Source: JAVBKV01 sp031553885
GTDB taxonomy: Bacteria > Bacteroidota > Bacteroidia > Bacteroidales > Azobacteroidaceae
Reading direction: 5' to 3'
DNA: 24,440 nt
Assembly (NCBI GenBank): GCA_031553885.1
Contig: JAVBKV010000006.1
Location: 1 to 24,440 of the forward strand
Shown: piece after piece, positions 6,082 to 13,383 of the stretch
Numbering within the stretch: the stretch's first letter is position 1
Layout: every line of letters starts with the position of its first letter
Translations under genes and position numbers: made by a program
The notes under the pieces: generated by a model
Databases searched by the model: none
What the model was told of the DNA's origin: nothing
Seen by the model: only the letters and a program-made list of their open reading frames with translations

Positions 6082-6507
6082 ATGGCAATCAGTTATCAAA
6101 CGGAGGGAATAGGCTTTCCTGCAATAAAACGACGGGCGACTACGAACTGGATCAAACAGGTCGTAGCTGTGCATTCCCGGAAGGTGGGAGATATTGCTTA
6201 TATTTTTTGCTCAGATGAAAAGATTCTGGAGGTAAATAAACAATACCTGGATCACGATTATTATACGGATATAATCACATTCGATTATTCGGAAGGAAAC
6301 CGTATTTCCGGAGATTTGTTTATTTCATTGGACACGGTAAAGAGTAATGCAGAAAAATTCGGAACAGATTATGATGAAGAATTACACCGGGTAATCATTC
6401 ATGGGGTTCTTCATTTGTGTGGTTTGAAAGATAAGACTCCGAAAGAAGAGAAGGAGATGAGGGCTAAAGAAGAGGAGGCTCTCGCATTAAGAAAGATCGG
6501 AATATGA
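6082..6507 (+). CDS. ybeY: YbeY endoribonuclease / rRNA maturation factor
   Basis: A 141-residue metalloprotein of the YbeY family, which acts in 16S rRNA 3' end maturation and ribosome quality control. Supporting motifs are INxxYLxHxxYTDIITF-like (VNKQYLDHDYYTDIITFDY, 51-69), GDLFISLD (77-84) and the metal site HGVLHLCGLKD (107-117). The common family motif is HGxLHLxGYDH with three zinc-binding His. Here the first two are H107 and H111, but the third position is D117. I recall Bacteroidota homologues with the same KD variant, so this is probably a lineage variant and not a defect. The stop overlaps the mnmG start as ATGA. This is the first gene of a long cluster, preceded by its own -7 box and a hairpin. 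Confidence 0.92.
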   Translation: MAISYQTEGIGFPAIKRRATTNWIKQVVAVHSRKVGDIAYIFCSDEKILEVNKQYLDHDYYTDIITFDYSEGNRISGDLFISLDTVKSNAEKFGTDYDEELHRVIIHGVLHLCGLKDKTPKEEKEMRAKEEEALALRKIGI

Positions 6508-8378
6508 AATTCAATTATGATGTAATCGTTGTCGGAGCGGGGCATGCCGGTTGTGACGGCGCTGCCGCTGCTGCGAACCTGGGTTCTCAAACCCTGCTGA
6601 TAACGATGGATATGAACAAAATTGCCCAGATGAGTTGTAATCCTGCTGTAGGCGGGATTGCCAAAGGGCAGATTGTCAGGGAAATAGATGCTTTGGGCGG
6701 TCAAATGGGAATTGTTACGGATTTAACAGCCATTCAATTCCGGATGCTGAACCGATCCAAAGGTCCGGCCATGTGGAGCCCGCGTGCACAAAGTGATAGG
6801 GCTCGATTTATTCAAACCTGGAGGGAAACCATTGATCATATTCCTAACCTGAATGTCTGGCAGGATACGGTTACCGGTCTGCTGGTGGAAAATGGAGAGG
6901 TCTGCGGCGTGAAAACTTCCCTGAATGTGGAGTTTCGTGCAAAAGCTGTTGTCCTGACTGTCGGAACTTTTCTGAATGGGTTACTACACATTGGTAAAAC
7001 ACAGATTCAGGGAGGACGTATTTCCGAACCGGCTTCGTATGGGGTGACTGAGCAATTGGTTGAACTGGGTTTTACAACCGACCGGATGAAAACCGGAACG
7101 CCTGTACGCATCGATGGACGTAGTGTTGATTTTTCCCTGATGGAAGAACAGCAGGGAGAGAATGACTTTCATAAATTTTCCTACCTGGATTTTCAACCGA
7201 GACCATTGAAACAATTGAGCTGTTGGACGCTTTATACCAATGAAGAATGCCATGCTGTATTGCGTAATGGATTGGATGATTCTCCTCTCTACAACGGACA
7301 GATCAAAAGTATCGGTCCCCGTTATTGCCCGAGTATTGAAACAAAAATCGTTACTTTTTCCGATAAAAATCAACACCAGTTGTTTCTTGAACCGGAAGGT
7401 GAAAGTACTCAGGAATACTACCTGAATGGATTCTCGTCTTCCCTCCCACTCCATATCCAGTTGAACGCATTACAACAAATTCCGGCTTTCCGGAATATTC
7501 AGGTTTATCGCCCGGGCTATGCAATTGAATACGATTTTTTCCCTCCTACCCAATTAAAACATACCCTGGAAACCAAGCGGATCCGGAACTTGTTTTTTGC
7601 CGGCCAGATTAACGGGACGACCGGTTATGAAGAAGCCGGGGCCCAGGGATTGATGGCTGGTATCAATGCGCATGTGAATGTTCATGGTGGTGATCCTTTT
7701 ATCCTGGGTCGTGATGAGGCTTACATTGGCGTTCTGATCGATGACCTGGTAACCAAAGGAGTGGATGAGCCTTACCGGATGTTTACCTCCCGGGCGGAAT
7801 ATCGAATTTTGTTGCGTCAGGACGATGCCGATATGCGTTTAACAGAAAAGTCTTATCAATTAGGATTGGCTAAAACAGATCGGTTTCAATTATTAGAAAA
7901 GAAAAAAGAACAGATAGAGCGGATCGTTTCTTTTGCAAAGAATTATTCCGTAAAAGCGGAATACATCAATGCCGGTTTAGAAAAATACGGAACCTCTCCT
8001 TTGCGGCATGGGGTGAAATTGATTGATTTGATTCTTCGTCCACAACTGAATATTGAGAATGTGGCTGAATTGATTCCTGCGTTCCGGGAGCAATTAGATT
8101 TGATTCCCGAGCGAAAGGAGGAAATTGTAGAGGCTGCTGAAATTTTAATGAAATATGAAGGGTATATTGCCCGGGAAAAAGTCATTGCAGAAAAAATCAA
8201 TCGCTTGGAAAATATTCGCATCAAAGGAAAATTTGACTACAATACGATTCAATCGTTATCGACAGAGGCGAAGCAAAAGTTAACTTCCATCGATCCGGAA
8301 ACAATTGCTCAGGCGAGTCGGATTCCCGGAATTTCTCCTCATGATATTAATGTATTGTTAGTATTATTAGGTAGATAA
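6504..8378 (+). CDS. mnmG: tRNA uridine-5-carboxymethylaminomethyl modification enzyme MnmG (GidA)
   Basis: A 624-residue FAD enzyme that, with MnmE, adds the carboxymethylaminomethyl (or aminomethyl) group to U34 of certain tRNAs. The N-terminal dinucleotide fold is YDVIVVGAGHAGCDGAAAAA, close to the family GAGHAGCEAA. It is followed by MSCNPAVGGIAKG and GGQMGIVTDLTAIQFRMLN. The second cysteine motif CPSIETKIVTF is present, as are NGTTGYEEAGAQGLMAGINA (FAD site) and YRMFTSRAEYRILLRQDDAD. The C-terminal helical domain ends in SRIPGISPHDINVLLVLLGR. Length is normal. mnmE is not in the window. In many bacteria mnmG (gidA) is close to oriC and the par genes, and a parS-like site lies just after this stop codon. 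Confidence 0.97.
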   Translation: MKFNYDVIVVGAGHAGCDGAAAAANLGSQTLLITMDMNKIAQMSCNPAVGGIAKGQIVREIDALGGQMGIVTDLTAIQFRMLNRSKGPAMWSPRAQSDRARFIQTWRETIDHIPNLNVWQDTVTGLLVENGEVCGVKTSLNVEFRAKAVVLTVGTFLNGLLHIGKTQIQGGRISEPASYGVTEQLVELGFTTDRMKTGTPVRIDGRSVDFSLMEEQQGENDFHKFSYLDFQPRPLKQLSCWTLYTNEECHAVLRNGLDDSPLYNGQIKSIGPRYCPSIETKIVTFSDKNQHQLFLEPEGESTQEYYLNGFSSSLPLHIQLNALQQIPAFRNIQVYRPGYAIEYDFFPPTQLKHTLETKRIRNLFFAGQINGTTGYEEAGAQGLMAGINAHVNVHGGDPFILGRDEAYIGVLIDDLVTKGVDEPYRMFTSRAEYRILLRQDDADMRLTEKSYQLGLAKTDRFQLLEKKKEQIERIVSFAKNYSVKAEYINAGLEKYGTSPLRHGVKLIDLILRPQLNIENVAELIPAFREQLDLIPERKEEIVEAAEILMKYEGYIAREKVIAEKINRLENIRIKGKFDYNTIQSLSTEAKQKLTSIDPETIAQASRIPGISPHDINVLLVLLGR

Positions 8379-8386
8379 CGAAAAAA

Positions 8387-8402
8387 TGTTCCACGTGGAA
8401 CA
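8387..8402. other. parS: Chromosomal parS site (ParB-binding palindrome)
   Basis: TGTTCCACGTGGAACA is a perfect 16-bp palindrome. It matches the widely conserved chromosomal parS form (TGTTnCACGTGnAACA) bound by ParB during origin segregation. It lies in the 56-nt mnmG-apt gap, the only sizeable gap in the cluster. Identification is by sequence identity to the known motif; ParB and ParA genes are not in the window. Confidence 0.85.
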
Positions 8403-8434
8403 AATGGTTGTTTTGAAAAAATTGAAAAACAAGA

Positions 8435-8965
8435 ATGAATACAGAAAGATTTAAGAAGTCGATTCGGAATGTGCCGGGCTTTCCGGTTCCGGGAATTCAG
8501 TTTAAAGATGTAACTACATTATTCAAAGATGCCGAATGCCTGGCAAGGTTGTCGGATGATTTGTATGAAATGTATAAGGATAAAGGGATTACTAAAGTAG
8601 TCGGAATCGAATCCCGGGGATTTATTATGGGGCCTATTCTGGCAACTCGTTTGAAGGTGGGTTTTGTGCCGATTCGTAAACCCGGTAAATTACCTGCTGC
8701 TGTTTATGAGGAGTCGTATGGGAAGGAGTATGGTACGGATACGATCCAGATACATCGGGATGCCTTGGATGAAAACGATGTCGTTTTGTTGCATGATGAT
8801 TTGCTGGCGACCGGAGGGACGATGTTGGCCGCATGTAAATTAGTTCATCGGTTTAATCCGAAGGAAATTATTGTTAATTTTATTGTTGAACTGGAAGAAC
8901 TGAAAGGAAGAGCGATTTTTGATCCTTCCATTCAGGTAGATTCCTTAGTGAAATACGACATTTAA
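8435..8965 (+). CDS. apt: Adenine phosphoribosyltransferase
   Basis: A 176-residue cytoplasmic enzyme that makes AMP from adenine and PRPP (purine salvage). It shows the N-terminal FPVPGIQFKDVTTLF (16-30) typical of Apt, the VVGIESRGFIMGPILA segment (55-70), GFVPIRKPGKLPAAVYEESY (76-95), and the PRPP-binding motif HDDLLATGGTMLAA (120-133). In most homologues the first residue of that motif is acidic or valine (VDDLLATGGT), and here it is His. It follows mnmG after a 56-nt gap that carries the parS-like palindrome. uvrC starts 7 nt after its stop. No separate promoter was recognised in the gap, so it is probably co-transcribed with the cluster. Confidence 0.96.
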   Translation: MNTERFKKSIRNVPGFPVPGIQFKDVTTLFKDAECLARLSDDLYEMYKDKGITKVVGIESRGFIMGPILATRLKVGFVPIRKPGKLPAAVYEESYGKEYGTDTIQIHRDALDENDVVLLHDDLLATGGTMLAACKLVHRFNPKEIIVNFIVELEELKGRAIFDPSIQVDSLVKYDI

Positions 8966-8972
8966 CTCAAAA

Positions 8973-10760
8973 ATGGATTTGTCTTCCCTCATATCAACAA
9001 TTCCGGAGAGTCCAGGTTGCTACATGTACCTGGACGAAAAGGATACTATTATTTATGTCGGGAAGGCAAAAAGTCTGAAAAAAAGAGTTTCTTCTTATTT
9101 CAATAAAACACAGGATGATCCGAAAACCCGGATTTTGGTCCGGAAAATTAAAAACATCCGGTACATCGTCGTTGAATCGGAGGAAGATGCCTTGCTGCTT
9201 GAAAACAGCCTGATCAAACAGTATCTGCCCCGTTATAACATTCTGTTGAAAGATGATAAGACTTATCCCTGGATTGTCGTGAAAAATGAGCCTTTCCCAC
9301 GGGTATTTCAAACCCGGACGATAGTGAAAGATAAATCGACTTATTATGGGCCCTACCCTTCTGTGACAACGGTTAAATTTATGTTGCGGTTGATTGGGGC
9401 TTTGTATCCGGTGAGAACGTGCCGGTATTTTTTGTCGCAGGAAAATATAAAGCAAAAGAAATTCCGGGTTTGTTTGCAATACCATATTAAAAAATGCCTG
9501 GGTCCTTGCGAAGGATTACAGTCGGAAGCGGATTACAATAAAGGGATAGAGGCTATTCATGAAATTCTGAAAGGAAACTTCAACCAGGTTAGCCGGCAAC
9601 TATACGATGAAATGATGCGATTGTCTTCTGAATTGAAGTTTGAAGAGGCGCAATTGTTGAAAGAGAAGCTTGCCATGCTTGAAAATTACAAGGCAAAATC
9701 AGTCATAGTGAGCCCTAACCTGCACAATGTAGATGTCTTTTCTTTCGATGAAAACGATTCTTCGGCCTATATTAACTACATACATATCGCATCGGGATCC
9801 ATTGTTCAGGGCTATACAATCGAGTATAAAATCAGGCTGAATGAATCAAAAGAAGAAATTCTGGGAATGGGTATTGTTGAATTGCGTAACCGTTTCAAAA
9901 GCAATGCGAAAGAAATCATTGTGCCGTTCCCTCTTGACATCGATCTTGCAGGAGTGGAATTTACCATTCCTCAACGGGGGGATAAAAAGAAGTTACTCGA
10001 ACTTTCTCTGAAAAATGTTCGTCAGTATAAGGTCGATCAAATGAAGCAGGCAGAAAAATTAAATCCGGAGCAACGTTCGGTCCGGATTCTGCTGACTCTC
10101 CAGAAAGATTTACATTTAACCGAATTACCCGTTCATATCGAATGTTTTGATAACTCCAATATTCAGGGAACAAATCCTGTTTCAGCCTGTGTGGTATTTA
10201 AGAAAGCAAAACCATCCAAGCGGGATTACAGGCATTTTAATATCAAAACCGTTGTCGGACCGGACGATTTCTCTTCGATGTATGAAACTGTTTATCGCCG
10301 GTACAAACGATTGAAAGAAGAAAATCAGTCATTTCCCCAGTTGATTGTGATCGATGGAGGAAAAGGACAACTTCATGCAGCAACAGATGCTCTTAAAGAC
10401 CTGGATCTTTACGGACAAATTCCGATCATCGGTATTGCCAAACGATTGGAAGAAATTTATTTTCCGAACGATTCCATCCCGCTTTACCTGGATAAAAATT
10501 CCGAAAGTCTGAAATTGATTCAACATCTCCGGGATGAAGCGCACCGTTTCGGAATCTCTTTTCACCGGGATAAGAGAAGCAAGCAGCAGGTTGTTTCGGA
10601 GTTGGATTCGATCAAAGGAATTGGGGTTGCCACCCAAGAAGCTTTATTGAAAAAATACAAGAGTGTTAAGAAAATAAAAGAAACGCCTCTAGCTGAAATT
10701 GCCGGATTGATCGGAAAAAGTAAGGCTGAATTGTTATTGAAAGGGTTACGTATACTATGA
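8973..10760 (+). CDS. uvrC: UvrABC system protein C (excinuclease subunit)
   Basis: A 595-residue nucleotide-excision-repair nuclease that makes both incisions around a UvrB-bound lesion. Domains in order: an N-terminal GIY-YIG nuclease (PGCYMYLDEKDTIIYVGKAKSL, 14-34, then LIKQYLPRYNILLKDDKTYP); a cysteine-containing region (CRYFLSQ, CLQYHIKKCLGPCEG); a UVR domain near residues 200-235 (EMMRLSSELKFEEAQLLKEKL) that contacts UvrB; an RNase H-like endonuclease region (IECFDNSNIQGTNPVSACVVF, VIDGGKGQLHAA); and C-terminal helix-hairpin-helix motifs (LDSIKGIGVATQEALLKKYKS). All landmarks are present and length is normal. The stop overlaps the dtd start by 4 nt. Other NER genes are not in the window. 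Confidence 0.97.
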   Translation: MDLSSLISTIPESPGCYMYLDEKDTIIYVGKAKSLKKRVSSYFNKTQDDPKTRILVRKIKNIRYIVVESEEDALLLENSLIKQYLPRYNILLKDDKTYPWIVVKNEPFPRVFQTRTIVKDKSTYYGPYPSVTTVKFMLRLIGALYPVRTCRYFLSQENIKQKKFRVCLQYHIKKCLGPCEGLQSEADYNKGIEAIHEILKGNFNQVSRQLYDEMMRLSSELKFEEAQLLKEKLAMLENYKAKSVIVSPNLHNVDVFSFDENDSSAYINYIHIASGSIVQGYTIEYKIRLNESKEEILGMGIVELRNRFKSNAKEIIVPFPLDIDLAGVEFTIPQRGDKKKLLELSLKNVRQYKVDQMKQAEKLNPEQRSVRILLTLQKDLHLTELPVHIECFDNSNIQGTNPVSACVVFKKAKPSKRDYRHFNIKTVVGPDDFSSMYETVYRRYKRLKEENQSFPQLIVIDGGKGQLHAATDALKDLDLYGQIPIIGIAKRLEEIYFPNDSIPLYLDKNSESLKLIQHLRDEAHRFGISFHRDKRSKQQVVSELDSIKGIGVATQEALLKKYKSVKKIKETPLAEIAGLIGKSKAELLLKGLRIL

Positions 10761-11209
10761 GAGTCGTAGTTCAACGGGTTTCCAGGGCATCGGTTACGAT
10801 TGCCGGGAAGGTAAAGTCTTCGATCATGCAGGGTCTTTTAATCTTAGTCGGAATAGAAGATTCTGATACAAAGGAAGATATGGATTTTCTTTGTAAAAAG
10901 ATAATAAATTTACGTATCTTTGATGATCCGGATGGAGTAATGAATTGTTCTATTCTTGATGTTTCGGGAGAAATTTTGTGTGTAAGCCAGTTTACCTTAC
11001 ATGCTTCGACTAAAAAAGGAAACCGTCCTTCTTACATCAAAGCTGCGAAGCCGGATGTTGCAATTCCGGTATATAATCAATTCTGTTCGGAATTATCGCT
11101 TGTGTTGGGAAAAGAAATACAAACCGGAGAATTTGGAGCTAATATGCAGGTGGAATTAGTGAATGACGGTCCGGTAACAATCCTGATTGATTCTAAAAAC
11201 AGAGAATAA
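10757..11209 (+). CDS. dtd: D-aminoacyl-tRNA deacylase
   Basis: A 150-residue editing enzyme that removes D-amino acids (and glycine from mischarged tRNA) from tRNA, protecting translation. Both signature motifs are intact: SQFTL at 77-81 with the catalytic Thr, and NDGPVTI at 136-142, the usual N-x-GPV-T motif that forms the cross-subunit Gly-cisPro gate. RVVVQRVSRASVTI is a standard N-terminus and KKGNRPSYIKAAKP (86-99) is the usual middle segment. ATGA overlap with uvrC and a 1-nt gap to the MazG-like gene show tight operon organisation. Confidence 0.96.
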   Translation: MRVVVQRVSRASVTIAGKVKSSIMQGLLILVGIEDSDTKEDMDFLCKKIINLRIFDDPDGVMNCSILDVSGEILCVSQFTLHASTKKGNRPSYIKAAKPDVAIPVYNQFCSELSLVLGKEIQTGEFGANMQVELVNDGPVTILIDSKNRE

Positions 11210-11210
11210 A

Positions 11211-11540
11211 ATGACTATAAAAGAGGCTCAAAATCAAGTAGATAGCTGGATTAAAACCTATGGAGTCCGTTATTTCAGCGAACTGACCAATATGGCAGTT
11301 CTGACGGAAGAAGTGGGAGAACTGGCCCGCGTTATGGCTCGTACGTATGGCGATCAGTCATTTAAAAAAACAGACCTGGAAAAGAACCTGGCGGATGAGA
11401 TGGCAGATGTATTGTGGGTACTGATCTGTCTGGCTAACCAGACCGGAGTAGACCTGACAGAAGCTTTTGAGCGGAATATGGAGAAAAAGACTTTAAGGGA
11501 CAGTGAACGCCATTTGAATAATGATAAATTGAAAAAATGA
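11211..11540 (+). CDS. MazG-like nucleotide pyrophosphohydrolase
   Basis: A 109-residue single-domain all-alpha NTP pyrophosphatase. The magnesium-binding motif is clear: LTEEVGELARVMAR (31-44, with E33, E34, E37) and LADEMADVLWVLICLA (60-75, with E63 and D66). Such proteins hydrolyse canonical or damaged nucleoside triphosphates to monophosphates (house-cleaning); the specific substrate cannot be read here. I take the ATG at 11211, one base after the dtd stop. The in-frame ATG at 11187 would overlap dtd by 23 nt and add eight residues not expected in the family. deoC begins 6 nt after its stop. Confidence 0.9.
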   Translation: MTIKEAQNQVDSWIKTYGVRYFSELTNMAVLTEEVGELARVMARTYGDQSFKKTDLEKNLADEMADVLWVLICLANQTGVDLTEAFERNMEKKTLRDSERHLNNDKLKK

Positions 11541-11546
11541 ATAAAT

Positions 11547-12404
11547 ATGAGCAAGTATCAGGAAGTTTTAAACCGTTTTGACTTGAATTTGAAAGATGAG
11601 GTTGTCTGTCAGCAAGTTTCGGATATAATCGGAAAAAAGTATGCAGAAAATAATAACAAGGAAGTTTTGAAATTACTGTATTCCTGCATTGACTTAACTT
11701 CTTTAAATACGGAAGATTCTAAAGAAAGTATCTGGAAATTTGTGGAAAAAGTCAATGAATTTGAAGGCTCTCGTCCGGACATGGATAATGTAGCTGCCAT
11801 TTGTGTTTTTCCTAATTTTACGGGGATCGTCAAAGATGCTTTGACTGCCGATGTGAAAATTGCTGCGGTTGCTTCCGGGTTTCCTTCCTCTCAAACTTTT
11901 ATTGAAGTAAAAATTGCCGAGACTTCCCTGGCGGTTTCCGAAGGGGCGGATGAAATCGATATTGTGCTTAATCTGGGTGAGTTTTTTGAGAATAATTTCG
12001 AAGAAGTTTGCAATGAAATTGAAGAGATCAAGGATGCATGCAGGGACGCACATTTAAAAGTAATTCTTGAAACAGGCTTGTTGAAAACAGCTTCAAATAT
12101 CAAAAAAGCGTCGATTTTATCGATGTATTCCGGTGCAGACTTTATTAAAACATCCACAGGAAAAGTGTATGCGGGAGCTTCACTTGAAGCTGCTTACGTT
12201 ATGTGCCAGGCAATCAGGGAATACAATGCTTTACACAACCGGAAGATCGGGTTGAAGGTTTCGGGAGGAATCCGTTCTGCAGAAGAAGCTGTGAAATACT
12301 ATACAATTGTGAAAGAAGTTCTTGGAAGAGAATGGCTCACACCTGATTACTTCCGGATTGGAGCGAGTAGTCTGGCTGTAAATTTACTGGAGGCGATCGG
12401 ATGA
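11547..12404 (+). CDS. deoC: Deoxyribose-phosphate aldolase
   Basis: A 285-residue class I aldolase that splits 2-deoxyribose-5-phosphate into glyceraldehyde-3-phosphate and acetaldehyde (deoxynucleoside catabolism). The Schiff-base lysine is in ADFIKTSTGKVYAGAS (K201 in FIKTSTG). Other family landmarks are CIDLTSLN (47-54), VCVFP-like AAICVFPNFTGIVK (83-96), EGADEIDIVLNLG (132-144), KVILETGLL (171-179) and GLKVSGGIRSAEEA. It is longer than the roughly 220-260 residues of many homologues, the extra length being an N-terminal helical extension. The stop overlaps the VanZ-like gene by 4 nt. Its place beside a nucleotide pyrophosphatase and apt fits nucleotide salvage. Confidence 0.95.
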   Translation: MSKYQEVLNRFDLNLKDEVVCQQVSDIIGKKYAENNNKEVLKLLYSCIDLTSLNTEDSKESIWKFVEKVNEFEGSRPDMDNVAAICVFPNFTGIVKDALTADVKIAAVASGFPSSQTFIEVKIAETSLAVSEGADEIDIVLNLGEFFENNFEEVCNEIEEIKDACRDAHLKVILETGLLKTASNIKKASILSMYSGADFIKTSTGKVYAGASLEAAYVMCQAIREYNALHNRKIGLKVSGGIRSAEEAVKYYTIVKEVLGREWLTPDYFRIGASSLAVNLLEAIG

Positions 12405-12775
12405 AATTTTTAAAGAAATATTGGATGAGTATTACGATTTGTGCCGTGATACTTTGGTTGTGTTTTATGAGTGCGTCCGACCTGCCGAAGGTGAAAGTGA
12501 CCAACATCGATAAAATTGTTCATTTTGTCATGTTTATGGGCGTCTCCTTGGTTGTTTATTTTGAGAACAGTCGTTTTTTCAGAAACAGAACCTCTTTTCA
12601 GAGCATGTTTTTTGCTTCTTTTTTGATTCCGGTTATTTACAGTGGAGGGATTGAAATTGCACAGGAGTATCTCTCCTCTACTCGTTCGGGAGACTGGATG
12701 GATTTTTTGTACGATGTTTTAGGTGCTTTAACAGGCCTGATAATTTGTATTGCAATTAACCAGAGAAAGCGCTGA
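12401..12775 (+). CDS. VanZ-like membrane protein
   Basis: A 124-residue protein with four hydrophobic segments. The VanZ-family pattern is evident: an N-terminal helix ending LWLCFMSASDLP, the conserved NIDKIVHFVMFMGVSLVVYF with the DKxxHF motif, the third helix YSGGIEIAQEYL, then the conserved RSGDWMDFLYDVLGALTG motif and a final helix. VanZ itself raises teicoplanin resistance in enterococci by an unclear route, but most small VanZ-like proteins have no known role and this should not be read as antibiotic resistance. It is the last gene of the plus-strand cluster. The TGA is followed immediately by the end of the convergent DUF1287 gene, with no space for a terminator. Confidence 0.88.
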   Translation: MKFLKKYWMSITICAVILWLCFMSASDLPKVKVTNIDKIVHFVMFMGVSLVVYFENSRFFRNRTSFQSMFFASFLIPVIYSGGIEIAQEYLSSTRSGDWMDFLYDVLGALTGLIICIAINQRKR

Positions 12776-13381
12776 TTAAATTCCAGACCCGGAGTAAGTG
12801 TAATGGCCTGTAATCGTCCAGGAGAAAAGGCAGTCCTCCATGACCTGTCCTCCGCCGATATTGTGGACAATCAGATATCGTTTTCCATCCCTGGATTTTT
12901 TATTAACGACGATACCGATGTGTGTTAATCCTTTGTTATTCAGGTCCCAGGTGACGATATCTCCGGGAAGGTAGCCTGCGGGTTCGGTTGTTTTTATCTT
13001 GACTTTTCCTTTTCTGCTGAAAAAGGTCATCAGGTTAGGTACCCTGCGATGGTCGATATTGGTATCGGGTTTCTTTAATCCCCATTTTTGGGGGTATTTA
13101 TTGAAATTGTTTTTCATGTCTTCGTGAACCTCTTTTTGCAAATCGATTCCTAATTTGCGATACGCCCGGATAATGACATCTGTACAAACGCCTCTGTCGG
13201 CAGGAACATCTCCGTTCGGATAGGGAATCGAAAAATAAGAAGGGTCATACCGGACCTTGTCTTTAGTCAGTTCCAGGGCGGCTTTTGATAAACGGAAAGA
13301 AAAATCTTCCTGCTGGGAATATCCTTTCAGGCAAAACGCTGCCGCAAAAATGATGAAAAGCAGGCGTTTGGAACAACTCAT
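12776..13381 (-). CDS. DUF1287 family exported protein (NlpC/P60-like cysteine hydrolase fold)
   Basis: A 201-residue protein with a signal peptide (hydrophobic FIIFAAAFCLKG, cleavage near YSQ at 21-23). The mature part carries the DUF1287 signatures: YPNGDVPADRGVCTDVIIRAYR (54-75, split as YPNGDVPADRG and VCTDVIIRAYR), NIDHRRVPNLMTFF (108-121), LPGDIVTWDL (138-147), LTHIGIVVN (152-160), and IVHNIGGG (171-178). C66, H154 and H173 look like a Cys-His-His arrangement, as in papain-like NlpC/P60 cell-wall hydrolases, although the DUF1287 family has no firmly assigned activity that I know. It would act in the periplasm. It starts 2 nt after the polyprenyl synthase stop and is co-transcribed with it. 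Linking the pair to envelope biogenesis is inference. Confidence 0.87.
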   Translation of the reverse strand: MSCSKRLLFIIFAAAFCLKGYSQQEDFSFRLSKAALELTKDKVRYDPSYFSIPYPNGDVPADRGVCTDVIIRAYRKLGIDLQKEVHEDMKNNFNKYPQKWGLKKPDTNIDHRRVPNLMTFFSRKGKVKIKTTEPAGYLPGDIVTWDLNNKGLTHIGIVVNKKSRDGKRYLIVHNIGGGQVMEDCLFSWTITGHYTYSGSGI

Positions 13382-13383
13382 GA

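Noticed and set aside
12401..12775. Reading the VanZ-like gene as glycopeptide resistance
   Set aside because: No vanH/vanA/vanX or other resistance genes are present, and small VanZ-like proteins are common chromosomal genes.
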